Under the pieces are notes generated by a model that was not told the DNA's origin, did no database searches, and worked only from the letters and a program-made list of their open reading frames with translations. From assembly GCA_035650275.1 (NCBI GenBank), contig DASRHY010000227.1, forward strand, positions 41,907-105,906: a DNA stretch of 64,000 nt. The letters are read 5' to 3'. The position numbers were made by a program, and so were the translations under genes. Shown piece after piece: positions 7,821 through 15,951 of the stretch. This DNA is from DASRHY01 sp035650275 (lineage in GTDB: Bacteria > Actinomycetota > Actinomycetes > Propionibacteriales > Kribbellaceae). Each line of letters begins with the position of its first letter. Within the stretch, counting starts at the first letter, position 1.

Positions 7821-9415
7821 TCACCGCTTCCAATCTCGAGGTCCGTGTCGGGGCAAGACAGCTCCTGTCACCTGCGTCCTTCCGGGTCGGACCAGGCGAC
7901 AAAGTCGGTCTGGTCGGCCGTAACGGTGCCGGTAAGACCACGTTGACCAAGATCCTTGCGGGCGAGTCGCTGCCGGCGACCGGATCCGTCTCGACGTCCG
8001 GCTCGATCGGATACCTGCCCCAGGACCCGCGCACCGGCGACCTCGAGGTGCTCGCCCGGGACCGGATCCTGTCGGCCCGCGGCCTGGACGACGTCGTACG
8101 ACGGCTGCGCGCGGCCGAGAAGGCGATGGCCAGCGCGGACGACGAGACCCGGGACAAGGCGATGCGCCGGTACGAGCGGGCGGAGGCCGACCTGCACGCC
8201 GCGGGCGGCTATGCGGCCGAGTCCGAGGCGGCCCGGATCGCGGCGAACCTGGGCCTGCCGGACCGGGTTCTCGGCCAGCCCCTGGGCACCCTGTCCGGCG
8301 GTCAGCGCCGCCGGGTCGAGCTGGCCCGGATCCTGTTCGCGCAGGCCGAGACGCTGCTGCTGGACGAGCCGACCAACCACCTGGACGCCGACTCGATCGT
8401 GTGGCTGCGCGACTTCCTGAAGTCGTACCCGGGCGGCGTGATCATGATCAGCCACGACGTCGGCCTGCTCGAGGAGACCGCCACCCGGGTGTTCCACCTG
8501 GACGCGAACCGGGCCGAGATCGACGTGTACAACGTCGGCTGGAAGGCGTACCTGACCCAGCGCGAGACCGACGAACGGCGCCGCAAGCGGGAACGCGCCA
8601 ACGCCGAGAAGAAGGCCTCCCAGCTGGTCGACCAGGCGAACAGGATGCGTGCCAAGGCGACCAAGGCGGCGGCCGCGCAGCAGATGCTGAAGCGGGCCGA
8701 GAAGCTGCTCGCGTCGCTGGAGGACGAGCGGGCCCACGACAAGGTCGCGAGGATCGCGTTCCCGAAGCCCGCACCCTGCGGCAAGACCCCGTTGACCGCG
8801 GAGGAGCTGTCCAAGTCCTACGGCTCCCTGGAGGTCTTCACCGACGTCGACCTGGCGATCGACCGTGGCAGCCGGGTCGTCGTACTCGGGCTGAACGGCG
8901 CCGGCAAGACCACGCTGCTGCGGGTGCTGTCCGGGCTGGAGAGGCCCGACACCGGGTCGGTGCTGCCCGGTCATGGGCTCAAGCTCGGGTACTACGCCCA
9001 GGAGCACGAGACGCTCGACATCGACCGCACCGTGCTGGAGAACATGAAGTCCGCCGCGCCGGACCTGAACGACACCGACGCGCGCAAGGTGCTCGGCTCG
9101 TTCCTGTTCACCGGAGACGACGCGGACAAGCCCGCCCGGGTACTGTCCGGCGGGGAGAAGACCCGGCTCGCCCTGGCGACCCTGGTGGTGTCCGCGGCGA
9201 ACGTGCTGCTGCTGGACGAGCCGACCAACAACCTGGACCCGGCGTCGCGGACCGAGGTGCTGAACGCGATCCGCTCCTACACCGGCGCGGTCGTCCTGGT
9301 CACCCACGACGATGGCGCCGTCGAGGCCCTCGAACCCGAACGGGTCCTGCTCCTCCCTGACGGCGTGGAGGACCTCTGGTCCGCCGACTACGCCGACCTC
9401 ATCTCCCTCGCGTGA
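7817..9415 (+). CDS. ABC-F family ATPase (532 aa)
   Basis: Two ATP-binding cassettes are joined by a charged helical linker and there is no membrane domain, which is the ABC-F layout. First Walker A is GRNGAGKTT at residues 34-42, with LSGGQ about 160. The linker (about 240-320) is Arg/Lys/Glu-rich (the P-site tRNA interaction motif in characterised members). The second cassette has GLNGAGKTT about 360 and LSGGEK about 450. ABC-F proteins act on ribosomes as translation factors or antibiotic-protection proteins. Housekeeping versus resistance type cannot be decided from sequence alone. The start at ATG 7817 was chosen because it begins the family-typical MITASNLEVRVG. The upstream in-frame ATG at 7769 would add a non-conserved tail. 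Confidence 0.9.
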   Translation: MITASNLEVRVGARQLLSPASFRVGPGDKVGLVGRNGAGKTTLTKILAGESLPATGSVSTSGSIGYLPQDPRTGDLEVLARDRILSARGLDDVVRRLRAAEKAMASADDETRDKAMRRYERAEADLHAAGGYAAESEAARIAANLGLPDRVLGQPLGTLSGGQRRRVELARILFAQAETLLLDEPTNHLDADSIVWLRDFLKSYPGGVIMISHDVGLLEETATRVFHLDANRAEIDVYNVGWKAYLTQRETDERRRKRERANAEKKASQLVDQANRMRAKATKAAAAQQMLKRAEKLLASLEDERAHDKVARIAFPKPAPCGKTPLTAEELSKSYGSLEVFTDVDLAIDRGSRVVVLGLNGAGKTTLLRVLSGLERPDTGSVLPGHGLKLGYYAQEHETLDIDRTVLENMKSAAPDLNDTDARKVLGSFLFTGDDADKPARVLSGGEKTRLALATLVVSAANVLLLDEPTNNLDPASRTEVLNAIRSYTGAVVLVTHDDGAVEALEPERVLLLPDGVEDLWSADYADLISLA

Positions 9416-9424
9416 CCCGATAAC

Positions 9425-9648
9425 CGCCGACTGGACCCAAGTTTCAAGGCGTGTCGGCGCCGAGTGGACCCGAATGTCAGCGCGTGTCGGTGCCGGCTGG
9501 ACGGGAGTTCCAGGTGCGTCGGACGGTATGTGGCTTGCGTCATGAGGCGATCCGAGCAACTGGCACTAAGGTCCAACGGAAGGCGGCACGCCCTGAAACA
9601 CGGGTCCAGTGAGCGCCGACACGCGCTGAAACTTGGGTCCAGTGACGG
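9425..9648. repeat. 33-bp repeat cluster: three direct copies and two inverted copies
   Basis: Units begin at 9425, 9458 and 9491 on one strand. The same unit occurs inverted at 9583 and 9616. Spacing is 33 bp within each group, and the two groups are about 60 bp apart. Shared blocks are TGGACCC-AAGTTTCA and GCGTGTCGG. The inverted copies read GACACGCGCTGAAAC and TTGGGTCCAGTG. Because 33 is a multiple of three, all copies stay in one reading frame and would translate as an 11-residue repeat (RRHALKxGSSx), which creates spurious N-terminal extensions of the next gene. There are no spacers, so this is not a CRISPR array. The cluster fills the 245-bp gap between the ABC-F and hydratase genes. 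Confidence 0.7.
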
Positions 9649-9661
9649 GAAGTGGGTTGAC

Positions 9662-10429
9662 GTGGTGGATGGGTTGCGGGTGTGGGTTGAGGGCCAGATC
9701 GCGCGGGTGGTGTTGGACCGGGCGGAGGTGCGGAACGCGCAGACGCCTTCGATGTGGCGGGCGCTGGCGGACTTCGGTGCGGCGCTGCCGGACGAGGTGC
9801 GGGTGGTCGTGGTATCGGGGGAGGGGCCGTCGTTCTCGGCGGGACTGGACCGGCGGCTGATCACGGGCGAGGCGGCCGACGGCGAGGAGCCGTTGCTTGC
9901 CCTGGGCACCAAACCCGCCGCGGAGGTGCACGAGACGATCGCGGTGTACCAGGCCGGGTTCTCCTGGCTGCGCGACCCGCGGTTCATCAGCATCGCCGCG
10001 GTCCAGGGGCACGCGGTCGGCGCCGGGTTCCAGCTGGCACTGGCGTGCGACCTGCGGGTGGTCACGCCGGACGCGCAGTTCTCGATGCGGGAGCCGTCGC
10101 TCGGTCTGGTTCCGGACCTGGGCGGTACGCAGCCGCTGGTCAACCTGGTCGGGTACGCACGGGCGCTGGAGATCTGCGCCACCAGCCGGTGGGTGCATGC
10201 CGAGGAGGCAACACAGATCGGCCTGGCCAATGTCGTCGTACCGGCGGAGCAGTTGGAGGCCACGGTCACCGACCTGACAGCCGCACTGCTCGCACCACCG
10301 GCGGAGGCGGTGCGCGAGACCAAGGCGCTGCTGATCGGCGCGTCCGGACGCTCGTACGACGAGCAGCTCCGGGCCGAACGCGAGGCGCAGACCAGGCGGC
10401 TGGCGGCCCTCATGAGCGGGCTTGGCTAG
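9662..10429 (+). CDS. Enoyl-CoA hydratase/isomerase family protein (255 aa)
   Basis: This is a crotonase-fold enzyme with the two oxyanion-hole segments GPSFSAGLD (about 58-66) and GHAVGAGFQLALACDL (about 116-131). The catalytic region EPSLGLVPDLGGT (about 143-155) keeps the Glu and the PDLGGT loop. It would add water to, or isomerise, enoyl-CoA thioesters. The exact substrate cannot be read from sequence. Start GTG 9662 (or 9665) gives the usual family length and MVDGLRVWVEG. A longer frame reaches 9464 but runs through the 33-bp repeats. It is probably transcribed alone. Confidence 0.85.
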   Translation: MVDGLRVWVEGQIARVVLDRAEVRNAQTPSMWRALADFGAALPDEVRVVVVSGEGPSFSAGLDRRLITGEAADGEEPLLALGTKPAAEVHETIAVYQAGFSWLRDPRFISIAAVQGHAVGAGFQLALACDLRVVTPDAQFSMREPSLGLVPDLGGTQPLVNLVGYARALEICATSRWVHAEEATQIGLANVVVPAEQLEATVTDLTAALLAPPAEAVRETKALLIGASGRSYDEQLRAEREAQTRRLAALMSGLG

Positions 10430-10557
10430 TCACGGCGCTGATCACAAGGGAACAAAAGTCGGCCTTCCTGGTGTTCACTGGTTCAGGACGTCTGTGAGGT
10501 TGTCCGGACGCCGGGGACCCGGCTCGGTGGTTCAAGCCCGGGCCGGAAGGGAGTCAT

Positions 10558-12438
10558 ATGGAAGGCATGCGTGGGATGGGTGCGGGCGGCTGGCGCCGCC
10601 AGGACGCATCCATCGTGAATCAGAAGCTGGCGAAGGGCACGCTACGGCGGATCGCCCGTTTCGCCCGGCCGTACTCGCTGCACATCGCGGCGTTCCTCGG
10701 CCTCGTCGTGGTGAGCGCGGTGCTGGTCATCGCCTCGCCGCTGTTGTTCAAGAAGATCGTCGACGACGGCATCATCAAGGGCGATGCCGGACTGGTGACG
10801 GCACTCGCGCTCGTGGTCGCCCTGCTGGCCGTGTTCGAGGCCGCGCTCGGGCTGACCCAGCGCTGGTTCTCGGCCCGGATCGGCGAGGGCCTGATCTTCG
10901 ACCTGCGGACCAAGGTGTTCGGGCACGTGCAGCGGATGCCGGTCGCGTTCTTCACCCGCACCCAGACCGGTGCGCTGGTGTCCCGGCTCAACACCGACGT
11001 GATCGGCGCCCAGCAGGCCTTCACCTCCACGCTGTCCGGCGTGGTCTCGAACGTGATCAGCCTGGTGCTGGTCGTCGGCGCGATGCTGGTGCTGTCCTGG
11101 CAGCTGACCCTGATCGCGATCCTGCTGCTGCCGGTCTTCCTGCTGCCTGCCCGGCTCCTCGGCCGCCGGCTCGCCGCGATGACCCGCGAGCAGATGCAGC
11201 TGAACGCGGACATGTCGACCGCGATGACCGAGCGGTTCAGTGTCGGCGGCGCGCTGCTGGTGACGCTGTTCGGCCGGCCGGAAGCGGAGCAGACCGGGTT
11301 CGCCGACCGGGCTGGACGGGTCCGCGACCTGGGGATCCGGATCGCGATGCTGGGCCGGGTGTTCTTCACCGCCCTCACCCTGGTCGCCGCGCTCGCGACC
11401 GCCCTGGTGTACGGCGTCGGCGGCAACCTCGCCGTCCAGGAGGCGCTGACGGTCGGGACGCTGCTCGCGCTGGTCGCGCTGCTCGGCCGGCTGTACGGCC
11501 CGCTGACCGCGCTCTCGAACATCCGGGTCGACGTGATGACCGCGCTGGTGTCGTTCGAGCGTGTCTTCGAGGTGCTCGACCTGAAGCCGATGATCGACGA
11601 CGCCGACGAGGCGGCGCCGCTGCCGGCGGGTGCCTCGAGTATCGACTTCGACCGCGTCGGCTTCTCGTACCCGACCGCCGACGAGGTCTCGCTGGCGAGC
11701 CTGGAGTCCGTCGCGGTACTGGACAAGCGGGTGTCGTCGCAAGTGCTGCGTGACGTCAGCTTCACCGTCCGGCCGGGTGAGATGGTGGCCCTGGTCGGGC
11801 CGTCCGGCGCCGGTAAGACCACGATCACCAACCTGGTCGCCAGGCTGTACGACGTGACCGCCGGCGCGGTCCGGATCGGCGGCCGCGACGTCCGCGAGGT
11901 CACCCTGCAGTCGCTGCGGGACTCGATCGGGTATGTCACCCAGGACGCGCACATGTTCCACGACACGATCCGCGCGAACCTGCTGTACGCCCGTGCGGAC
12001 GCCACCGACGAACAGATGGTCGCGGCGCTACGCGCGGCACAGATCTGGGATCTGGTGCAGTCGCTGCCGGACGGTCTGGACACCGTCGTCGGCGACCGCG
12101 GATACCGGCTGTCCGGTGGCGAACGGCAGCGACTCGCGATCGGCCGGCTGCTGCTGAAGGCGCCGCGGATCGTCGTACTCGACGAGGCGACGGCACACCT
12201 GGACTCCGAGTCCGAGGTCGCCGTCCAGCGGGCCCTGGACACCGCGCTCGAGGGCCGTACGTCGCTGGTGATCGCACACCGGCTGTCCACCGTCCGCAAC
12301 GCCGACCAGATCCTGGTCGTCGACGGCGGCGGCATCGTCGAGCGCGGCACGCACGACGCGCTGCTCGCGCTGGACGGCGAGTACGCCGACCTCTACCGCA
12401 CCCAGTTCACCGAGCGGATCACACCGGCTGACGTTTAG
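10558..12438 (+). CDS. ABC exporter, fused membrane and ATPase domains (626 aa)
   Basis: This is a half-transporter of the ABCB type. Six membrane helices (about 40-340) are followed by a nucleotide-binding domain with Walker A GPSGAGKTT (about 415), signature LSGGERQ (about 520) and Walker B IVVLDEATAHLDSES (about 540), then the H-loop histidine in IAHRLSTV. Length and domain order are normal. It should work as a homodimer or with a partner and export lipids, peptides or drugs. The substrate is unknown. GGAAGGGAG precedes ATG 10558. The region 10430-10557 holds the promoter and nothing else recognisable. Confidence 0.9.
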   Translation: MEGMRGMGAGGWRRQDASIVNQKLAKGTLRRIARFARPYSLHIAAFLGLVVVSAVLVIASPLLFKKIVDDGIIKGDAGLVTALALVVALLAVFEAALGLTQRWFSARIGEGLIFDLRTKVFGHVQRMPVAFFTRTQTGALVSRLNTDVIGAQQAFTSTLSGVVSNVISLVLVVGAMLVLSWQLTLIAILLLPVFLLPARLLGRRLAAMTREQMQLNADMSTAMTERFSVGGALLVTLFGRPEAEQTGFADRAGRVRDLGIRIAMLGRVFFTALTLVAALATALVYGVGGNLAVQEALTVGTLLALVALLGRLYGPLTALSNIRVDVMTALVSFERVFEVLDLKPMIDDADEAAPLPAGASSIDFDRVGFSYPTADEVSLASLESVAVLDKRVSSQVLRDVSFTVRPGEMVALVGPSGAGKTTITNLVARLYDVTAGAVRIGGRDVREVTLQSLRDSIGYVTQDAHMFHDTIRANLLYARADATDEQMVAALRAAQIWDLVQSLPDGLDTVVGDRGYRLSGGERQRLAIGRLLLKAPRIVVLDEATAHLDSESEVAVQRALDTALEGRTSLVIAHRLSTVRNADQILVVDGGGIVERGTHDALLALDGEYADLYRTQFTERITPADV

Positions 12439-12830
12439 GGCGTATCCAGGTAGAGGCAGAACGGGTGGCCGTCCGGGTCGAGCATGACCCGGACGTCCTC
12501 CTGCGGCTGGAACTCGGCCGGCGTCGCGCCCGCCTCGACCGCGTGCGCGACGGCTGAGGCGAGGTCGCTGACCCCGACGTCCAGGTGCAGCATCTGTTGC
12601 TGCTTGCCTTCCTCAGGCGGCCAGACCGGGCGCACATACGTCTCCGACACGTGGCAGCCGATGTAGGCGGTGCCCTCGGAAGGTTTCACCGTCGCCCAGT
12701 CTGGTTCGGCCTTCGAGACCTTCCAGCCGAGCAGGCGGGCGTAGAACCGGGCGAGCTCCGGCGGGTTCGGGCTGTCCAGTACGACGCCCCACCAGCCGGT
12801 CGATGGCAGTCCAGACATGCCGCTCATCAT
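12435..12830 (-). CDS. VOC (glyoxalase/bleomycin-resistance fold) protein (about 131 aa)
   Basis: The sequence WWGVVLDSPNPPELARFYARLLGW is the typical first half of a VOC-fold protein. MLHLDVGVSDLASAVAHAVEAGA and VMLDPDGHPFCLYL supply the second half. The family includes glyoxalases, dioxygenases and antibiotic-binding resistance proteins, so the function is open. Start at ATG 12830 (or the adjacent ATG 12827) follows a GGAG. A longer frame reaches 12989 but crosses strong hairpins and has no family similarity. It overlaps the 3' end of the ABC exporter gene by 4 bp on the opposite strand. Confidence 0.8.
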   Translation of the reverse strand: MMSGMSGLPSTGWWGVVLDSPNPPELARFYARLLGWKVSKAEPDWATVKPSEGTAYIGCHVSETYVRPVWPPEEGKQQQMLHLDVGVSDLASAVAHAVEAGATPAEFQPQEDVRVMLDPDGHPFCLYLDTP

Positions 12831-12837
12831 GCTCCAG

Positions 12838-12902
12838 GCGTCCGACAGGACGCCCCCGTCCGGCTGTCCTGCGACGTGCCCGACATCTCGGGCACGTCGC
12901 AG
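12838..12902. other. Two perfect hairpins in a divergent promoter region
   Basis: GGCGTCC-GACA-GGACGCC spans 12838-12854. A 15-bp stem, CTGCGACGTGCCCGA with a CATC loop, spans 12869-12902. They lie between two divergent starts rather than at a gene end, so they are not ordinary terminators. On the minus strand they precede the VOC gene and could shape its leader. Confidence 0.5.
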
Positions 12903-12941
12903 CAGGGGTTGCCAAACCGGAGTCGCATGCGATTGGCTGGC

Positions 12942-12970
12942 TGAACTTGAGTCGAGTACGCTCAAGTTCA
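12942..12970. promoter_or_regulatory. Operator-like dyad upstream of the MFS gene
   Basis: TGAACTTGAG, nine bases, then CTCAAGTTCA form a perfect 10-bp inverted repeat. It ends 18 bp before the MFS start codon and overlaps the expected -35/-10 region. No regulator gene lies next to it. Confidence 0.6.
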
Positions 12971-12988
12971 CTGCTAGGAGGCGCAGCA

Positions 12989-14227
12989 ATGCTGAAGCGC
13001 GGCCCTGGCGGGTTGTTGCGCGAGCATGACTTCCGGCACTTGTGGGCCGCGGACCTCATCAGCCAGATCGGGACCCGGATGAGCCTGCTCGCGATCCCGC
13101 TGCTGGCGCTCACCGTGCTCGATGCGAGGCCGTTGGAGGTGGCACTGCTCAGCGCCAGCGAGCGTGCCGCCGCGCTCCTGCTCGGGCTGGTGGTCGGGGC
13201 GTGGGCCGACCGGCTGCGCTGCCGGCCGCTGCTGATCGCGGCCGACCTGGGCCGGGCGGCGCTGCTGGGCTCGATCCCGGCGGCGGCCGCGCTCGACCTG
13301 CTGACGCTCGGCCAGCTGTATGTCGTGCTCTTCCTCGTGGGCGCGCACACGGTGGTCTTCGACGTCGCGCACCAGACGTACCTGCCGCGGCTGGTCGCGT
13401 CCGCGGACCTGGTCGAGGGAAACGCCAAGCTGGCCACGAACCACTCGATCGGCGCGGTGGCCGGCGCCGGAGTCGGCGGGTACCTGGTGCAGTGGCTGAC
13501 CGCGCCGTTCGTGGTGCTGCTGGACGCGCTCAGCTACCTGTGGTCGGCGCTGTGGCTGCGCGGCATCCGCAAGCCCGAGCCCCGGCCGGAGCGGGCCGAG
13601 CAGACGCCGCTCGGGCGGGAGGTCCGGGAGGGTCTGCAGTACGTCGCGCGTCACCCGATCCTGCGCGCGATCACGCTGAACTCCGCGACGATCATGCTGT
13701 TCCAGAGCGCGAACGGCGCGATCATCCTGGTCTTCCTGGTCCGCGAGATCGGCCTGTCGCCGGGGCTGATCGGCCTGCTCAGCATGGTCGGGCTGCTGGC
13801 CGCGATCGTGTCCTCGATGATGACCGGGTGGATCGGGGAGCGGATCGGTACAGCGCGGGCGATGCTGCTCGGCTCGGTCATCACCGGCGCCGGGTACCTG
13901 CTGTTCCCGCTGACGACCGGCGGCGCGGGACTCGTGTTCTACGTCGCGGCCGGACTGGTCACCGCGTTCGGGATCATCGTGCTGCGGATCCTGGAGGCCA
14001 CCGCCATCCAGCAGATCTGCGTTCCCGCGATGCGCGGCCGGGTCGCCGCCACGATCGGGGTTGCCACCGGCGCCGTGCTGCCGGTCGGCGCGGTGCTGGG
14101 CGGCCTGCTGGCCGGCTCGCTCGGACTGCGCGGCACACTCTGGCTGACCGGCGTGCTGCTGCTGGCCGGGTCGCTGTGGCTGGTCTGCTCGCCGCTGCGA
14201 CGGCTCCGGGACATCCCGGAGCCGTGA
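12989..14227 (+). CDS. MFS transporter, drug-efflux type (412 aa)
   Basis: About twelve hydrophobic helices span the protein. The cytoplasmic loop after helix 2 reads GAWADRLRCRPLLI, the MFS signature for this branch, and a central loop (about 190-215) splits two six-helix halves. This group resembles macrolide/tetracycline-type and enterobactin-type exporters. The substrate is unknown. AGGAGG at 12975-12981 stands 7 nt before ATG 12989, which fixes the start. A palindromic operator lies just upstream, so expression is probably inducible. Confidence 0.85.
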   Translation: MLKRGPGGLLREHDFRHLWAADLISQIGTRMSLLAIPLLALTVLDARPLEVALLSASERAAALLLGLVVGAWADRLRCRPLLIAADLGRAALLGSIPAAAALDLLTLGQLYVVLFLVGAHTVVFDVAHQTYLPRLVASADLVEGNAKLATNHSIGAVAGAGVGGYLVQWLTAPFVVLLDALSYLWSALWLRGIRKPEPRPERAEQTPLGREVREGLQYVARHPILRAITLNSATIMLFQSANGAIILVFLVREIGLSPGLIGLLSMVGLLAAIVSSMMTGWIGERIGTARAMLLGSVITGAGYLLFPLTTGGAGLVFYVAAGLVTAFGIIVLRILEATAIQQICVPAMRGRVAATIGVATGAVLPVGAVLGGLLAGSLGLRGTLWLTGVLLLAGSLWLVCSPLRRLRDIPEP

Positions 14228-14230
14228 CGG

Positions 14231-14737
14231 TCAGCCGGGCGCCTGCGCCTTCTTCTCGTCGTGCTCGAGCAGGTGCAGGACCGGCACGCCGAGGTGCCGG
14301 CGTGCCTGCGCCGACCAGTCGACGTGGAAGAACTCGGCCACCACGTGCGGGCGGGTGAGCACGATGACCTCCTGGCCCTCGACCTTCCGCACCGTCGCGA
14401 CCAGCGCGTCGATCGCACGGTCGTGGGTGATGCCGCCCTCGGCCTGTTGCCCGAGGCCCTGCAGCCGTTGCACGCTGCGGCCGAAACAGCCCTTGGCCTC
14501 GTCGTCGATGGCCCGCTGGGCCTCGGCCAGATCGGCCCGCTGGTCCACGATTCCGGCGCCGTACAAGTCGGCTGTGCCCAGCGCCGCGAGCGACGCCTCC
14601 ACCCCGGCCTCGGCGTTGTGACAAGGAATCACCACGTGATACTTGACTTGCTCGGGCATCTCCTCGTGCAGCGCGACGACGCGCTTGGCGTCCTCCGCGC
14701 TGAGCTCCTGCTCCACCAGCAGTACGACGTCGTACAT
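14231..14737 (-). CDS. Conserved hypothetical protein, stress-protein-like fold (168 aa)
   Basis: MYDVVLLVEQELSAEDAKRVVALHE opens a predicted alternating beta/alpha protein with no membrane helix or signal. Segments such as YHVVIPCHNAEAG and EVIVLTRPHVVAEFFHVDW, with hydrophobic strands ending in charged turns, recall universal-stress-protein or nucleotide-binding folds, but no clear motif is present. I do not recognise the family. GGAGGTG lies 7 nt before ATG 14737. A 16-bp perfect palindrome sits about 30 bp upstream and could be its operator. It ends 4 bp from the MFS stop, convergently. Confidence 0.6.
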   Translation of the reverse strand: MYDVVLLVEQELSAEDAKRVVALHEEMPEQVKYHVVIPCHNAEAGVEASLAALGTADLYGAGIVDQRADLAEAQRAIDDEAKGCFGRSVQRLQGLGQQAEGGITHDRAIDALVATVRKVEGQEVIVLTRPHVVAEFFHVDWSAQARRHLGVPVLHLLEHDEKKAQAPG

Positions 14738-14764
14738 CGCCTGACACCTCCGCTGAATGCGCTC

Positions 14765-14780
14765 GGAAACCGCGGTTTCC
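14765..14780. promoter_or_regulatory. Perfect 16-bp palindrome upstream of the hypothetical gene
   Basis: GGAAACCGCGGTTTCC is self-complementary and lies 28-43 bp before the start codon at 14737, where a repressor would act. The GAAAC/GTTTC half-site resembles LacI-type operators, and a related palindrome occurs at 60413-60430. Confidence 0.5.
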
Positions 14781-14847
14781 AAGACCATGATGCCGTGTCC
14801 GGGGCCAGATTGCGTACGTTGCTGCCGAAGCCGTGATCAGGTCGCGG

Positions 14848-15921
14848 TCAGACGTTCTGGTTGAGTACGTCGGCCAGGTCGAACTTCACCGGCTCCTCGA
14901 GCTGTTCGTACGTGCAGGAGGCCGGTTCGCGGTCCGGGCGCCAGCGCACGAACTGCGCGGTGTGCCGGAACCGGACGCCTTCCATGTGGTCATAGCGCAC
15001 CTCGACGACCCGTTCCGGCCGCAGCGGCACGAAGGAAAGATCCTTACCGGCCTGCCAGCGGCTGCCCTCGGCGTTCCGCGGCGTCCGGGTGCCCTCCTCT
15101 TGCCGGGCCCACGCCCACGGGTGGTCGTCGAACGTGGTCACCAGCGGCTGCATCTCGGTGAAGAGCTCCTTGCGCCGCTCCATCGGGAAGGCGCCGATCA
15201 CGCCGACGCTGGCCAGCGTGCCGTCGTCGTTGTACAGCCCGAGCAGCAGGGAACCGATCCGGTCCGGCCCGCTCTTGTGCAGCCGGTACCCGGCCACCAC
15301 GCAGTCCGCCGTGCGCTCCGGCTTCACCTTGAACATCACCCGCTTGTCGGGCTCGTAGATCCCGTCCAGCGGCTTCGCGATCAGGCCGTCCAGGCCGGCG
15401 CCCTCGAACTGCTCGAACCACTGCTTGGCCAGCGTGTGGTCGGTAGTCGCGGGGGTCACGTGGATCGGCGGCTGCGCACTCGCGAGCGCCTGCTGCAGCG
15501 CCGCGCGCCGCTCGGTGAACGGGCGCTCCGTGTAGTCCGTGTCACCGAGTGCGAGCAGGTCGAAGGCCACGAACCGGACCGGGGTCTTCTCCGCCAGCAT
15601 GTTCACCCGGCTCGCGGCCGGGTGGATCCGCTGCTGCAGCAGCTCGAAGTCGAGCCGGTCCCCGGACTCGCCGATCAGGATGATCTCGCCGTCGACCGCG
15701 CAGCGCTCGGGCAGGTTCGCCTTCACCGCGTCGACCAGCTCGGGGAAGTACCGGGTCATCGGCTTCTCGTTCCGGCTGCCGATCTCCACCTCGTCGCCGT
15801 CGCGGAAGATGATCGATCGGAATCCGTCCCATTTCGGCTCGAAGCTCATCGCGCCGTCGGGAATCTGCTTGACCGCCTTGGCCAGCATCGGCTTGACGGG
15901 AGGTGGCACCGGAAGTCGCAT
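14848..15921 (-). CDS. ATP-dependent DNA ligase, LigC type (357 aa)
   Basis: The adenylation motif KWDGFR (about residues 30-35) carries the lysine that takes AMP. Downstream motifs include VDGEIILI (about 76), FVAFDLLAL, EGLIAK-like DGLIAKPLDG (about 185) and VMFKVKPERTADCVV (about 205), the nucleotidyltransferase series. An OB-fold region follows (about 220-350). The size fits the short LigC ligases of actinobacteria, which act in gap repair and some end-joining systems. No ku or polymerase gene is nearby. It is transcribed on the minus strand, 31 bp upstream of the oxidoreductase gene's end. Confidence 0.9.
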   Translation of the reverse strand: MRLPVPPPVKPMLAKAVKQIPDGAMSFEPKWDGFRSIIFRDGDEVEIGSRNEKPMTRYFPELVDAVKANLPERCAVDGEIILIGESGDRLDFELLQQRIHPAASRVNMLAEKTPVRFVAFDLLALGDTDYTERPFTERRAALQQALASAQPPIHVTPATTDHTLAKQWFEQFEGAGLDGLIAKPLDGIYEPDKRVMFKVKPERTADCVVAGYRLHKSGPDRIGSLLLGLYNDDGTLASVGVIGAFPMERRKELFTEMQPLVTTFDDHPWAWARQEEGTRTPRNAEGSRWQAGKDLSFVPLRPERVVEVRYDHMEGVRFRHTAQFVRWRPDREPASCTYEQLEEPVKFDLADVLNQNV

Positions 15922-15951
15922 GCCGCCATTCTGACCGATGCCCGGCTGTGT

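Noticed and set aside
7868..9559. A 563-codon frame antisense to the ABC-F gene
   Set aside because: Codon bias and lack of motifs mark it as a shadow. The plus-strand gene has clear Walker and signature motifs.
9425..9648. CRISPR array
   Set aside because: Repeats are contiguous with no spacers, and copies are inverted and degenerate. No cas genes are present.
9388..10413. A 341-codon minus-strand frame ending in RHALKLGSS-type repeats
   Set aside because: The repeats are the translated 33-bp elements and the rest is antisense to the enoyl-CoA hydratase.
12803..12988. Longer N-terminus of the MFS transporter
   Set aside because: A strong AGGAGG before ATG 12989 fixes the start. The extension crosses hairpins and has no hydrophobic pattern.
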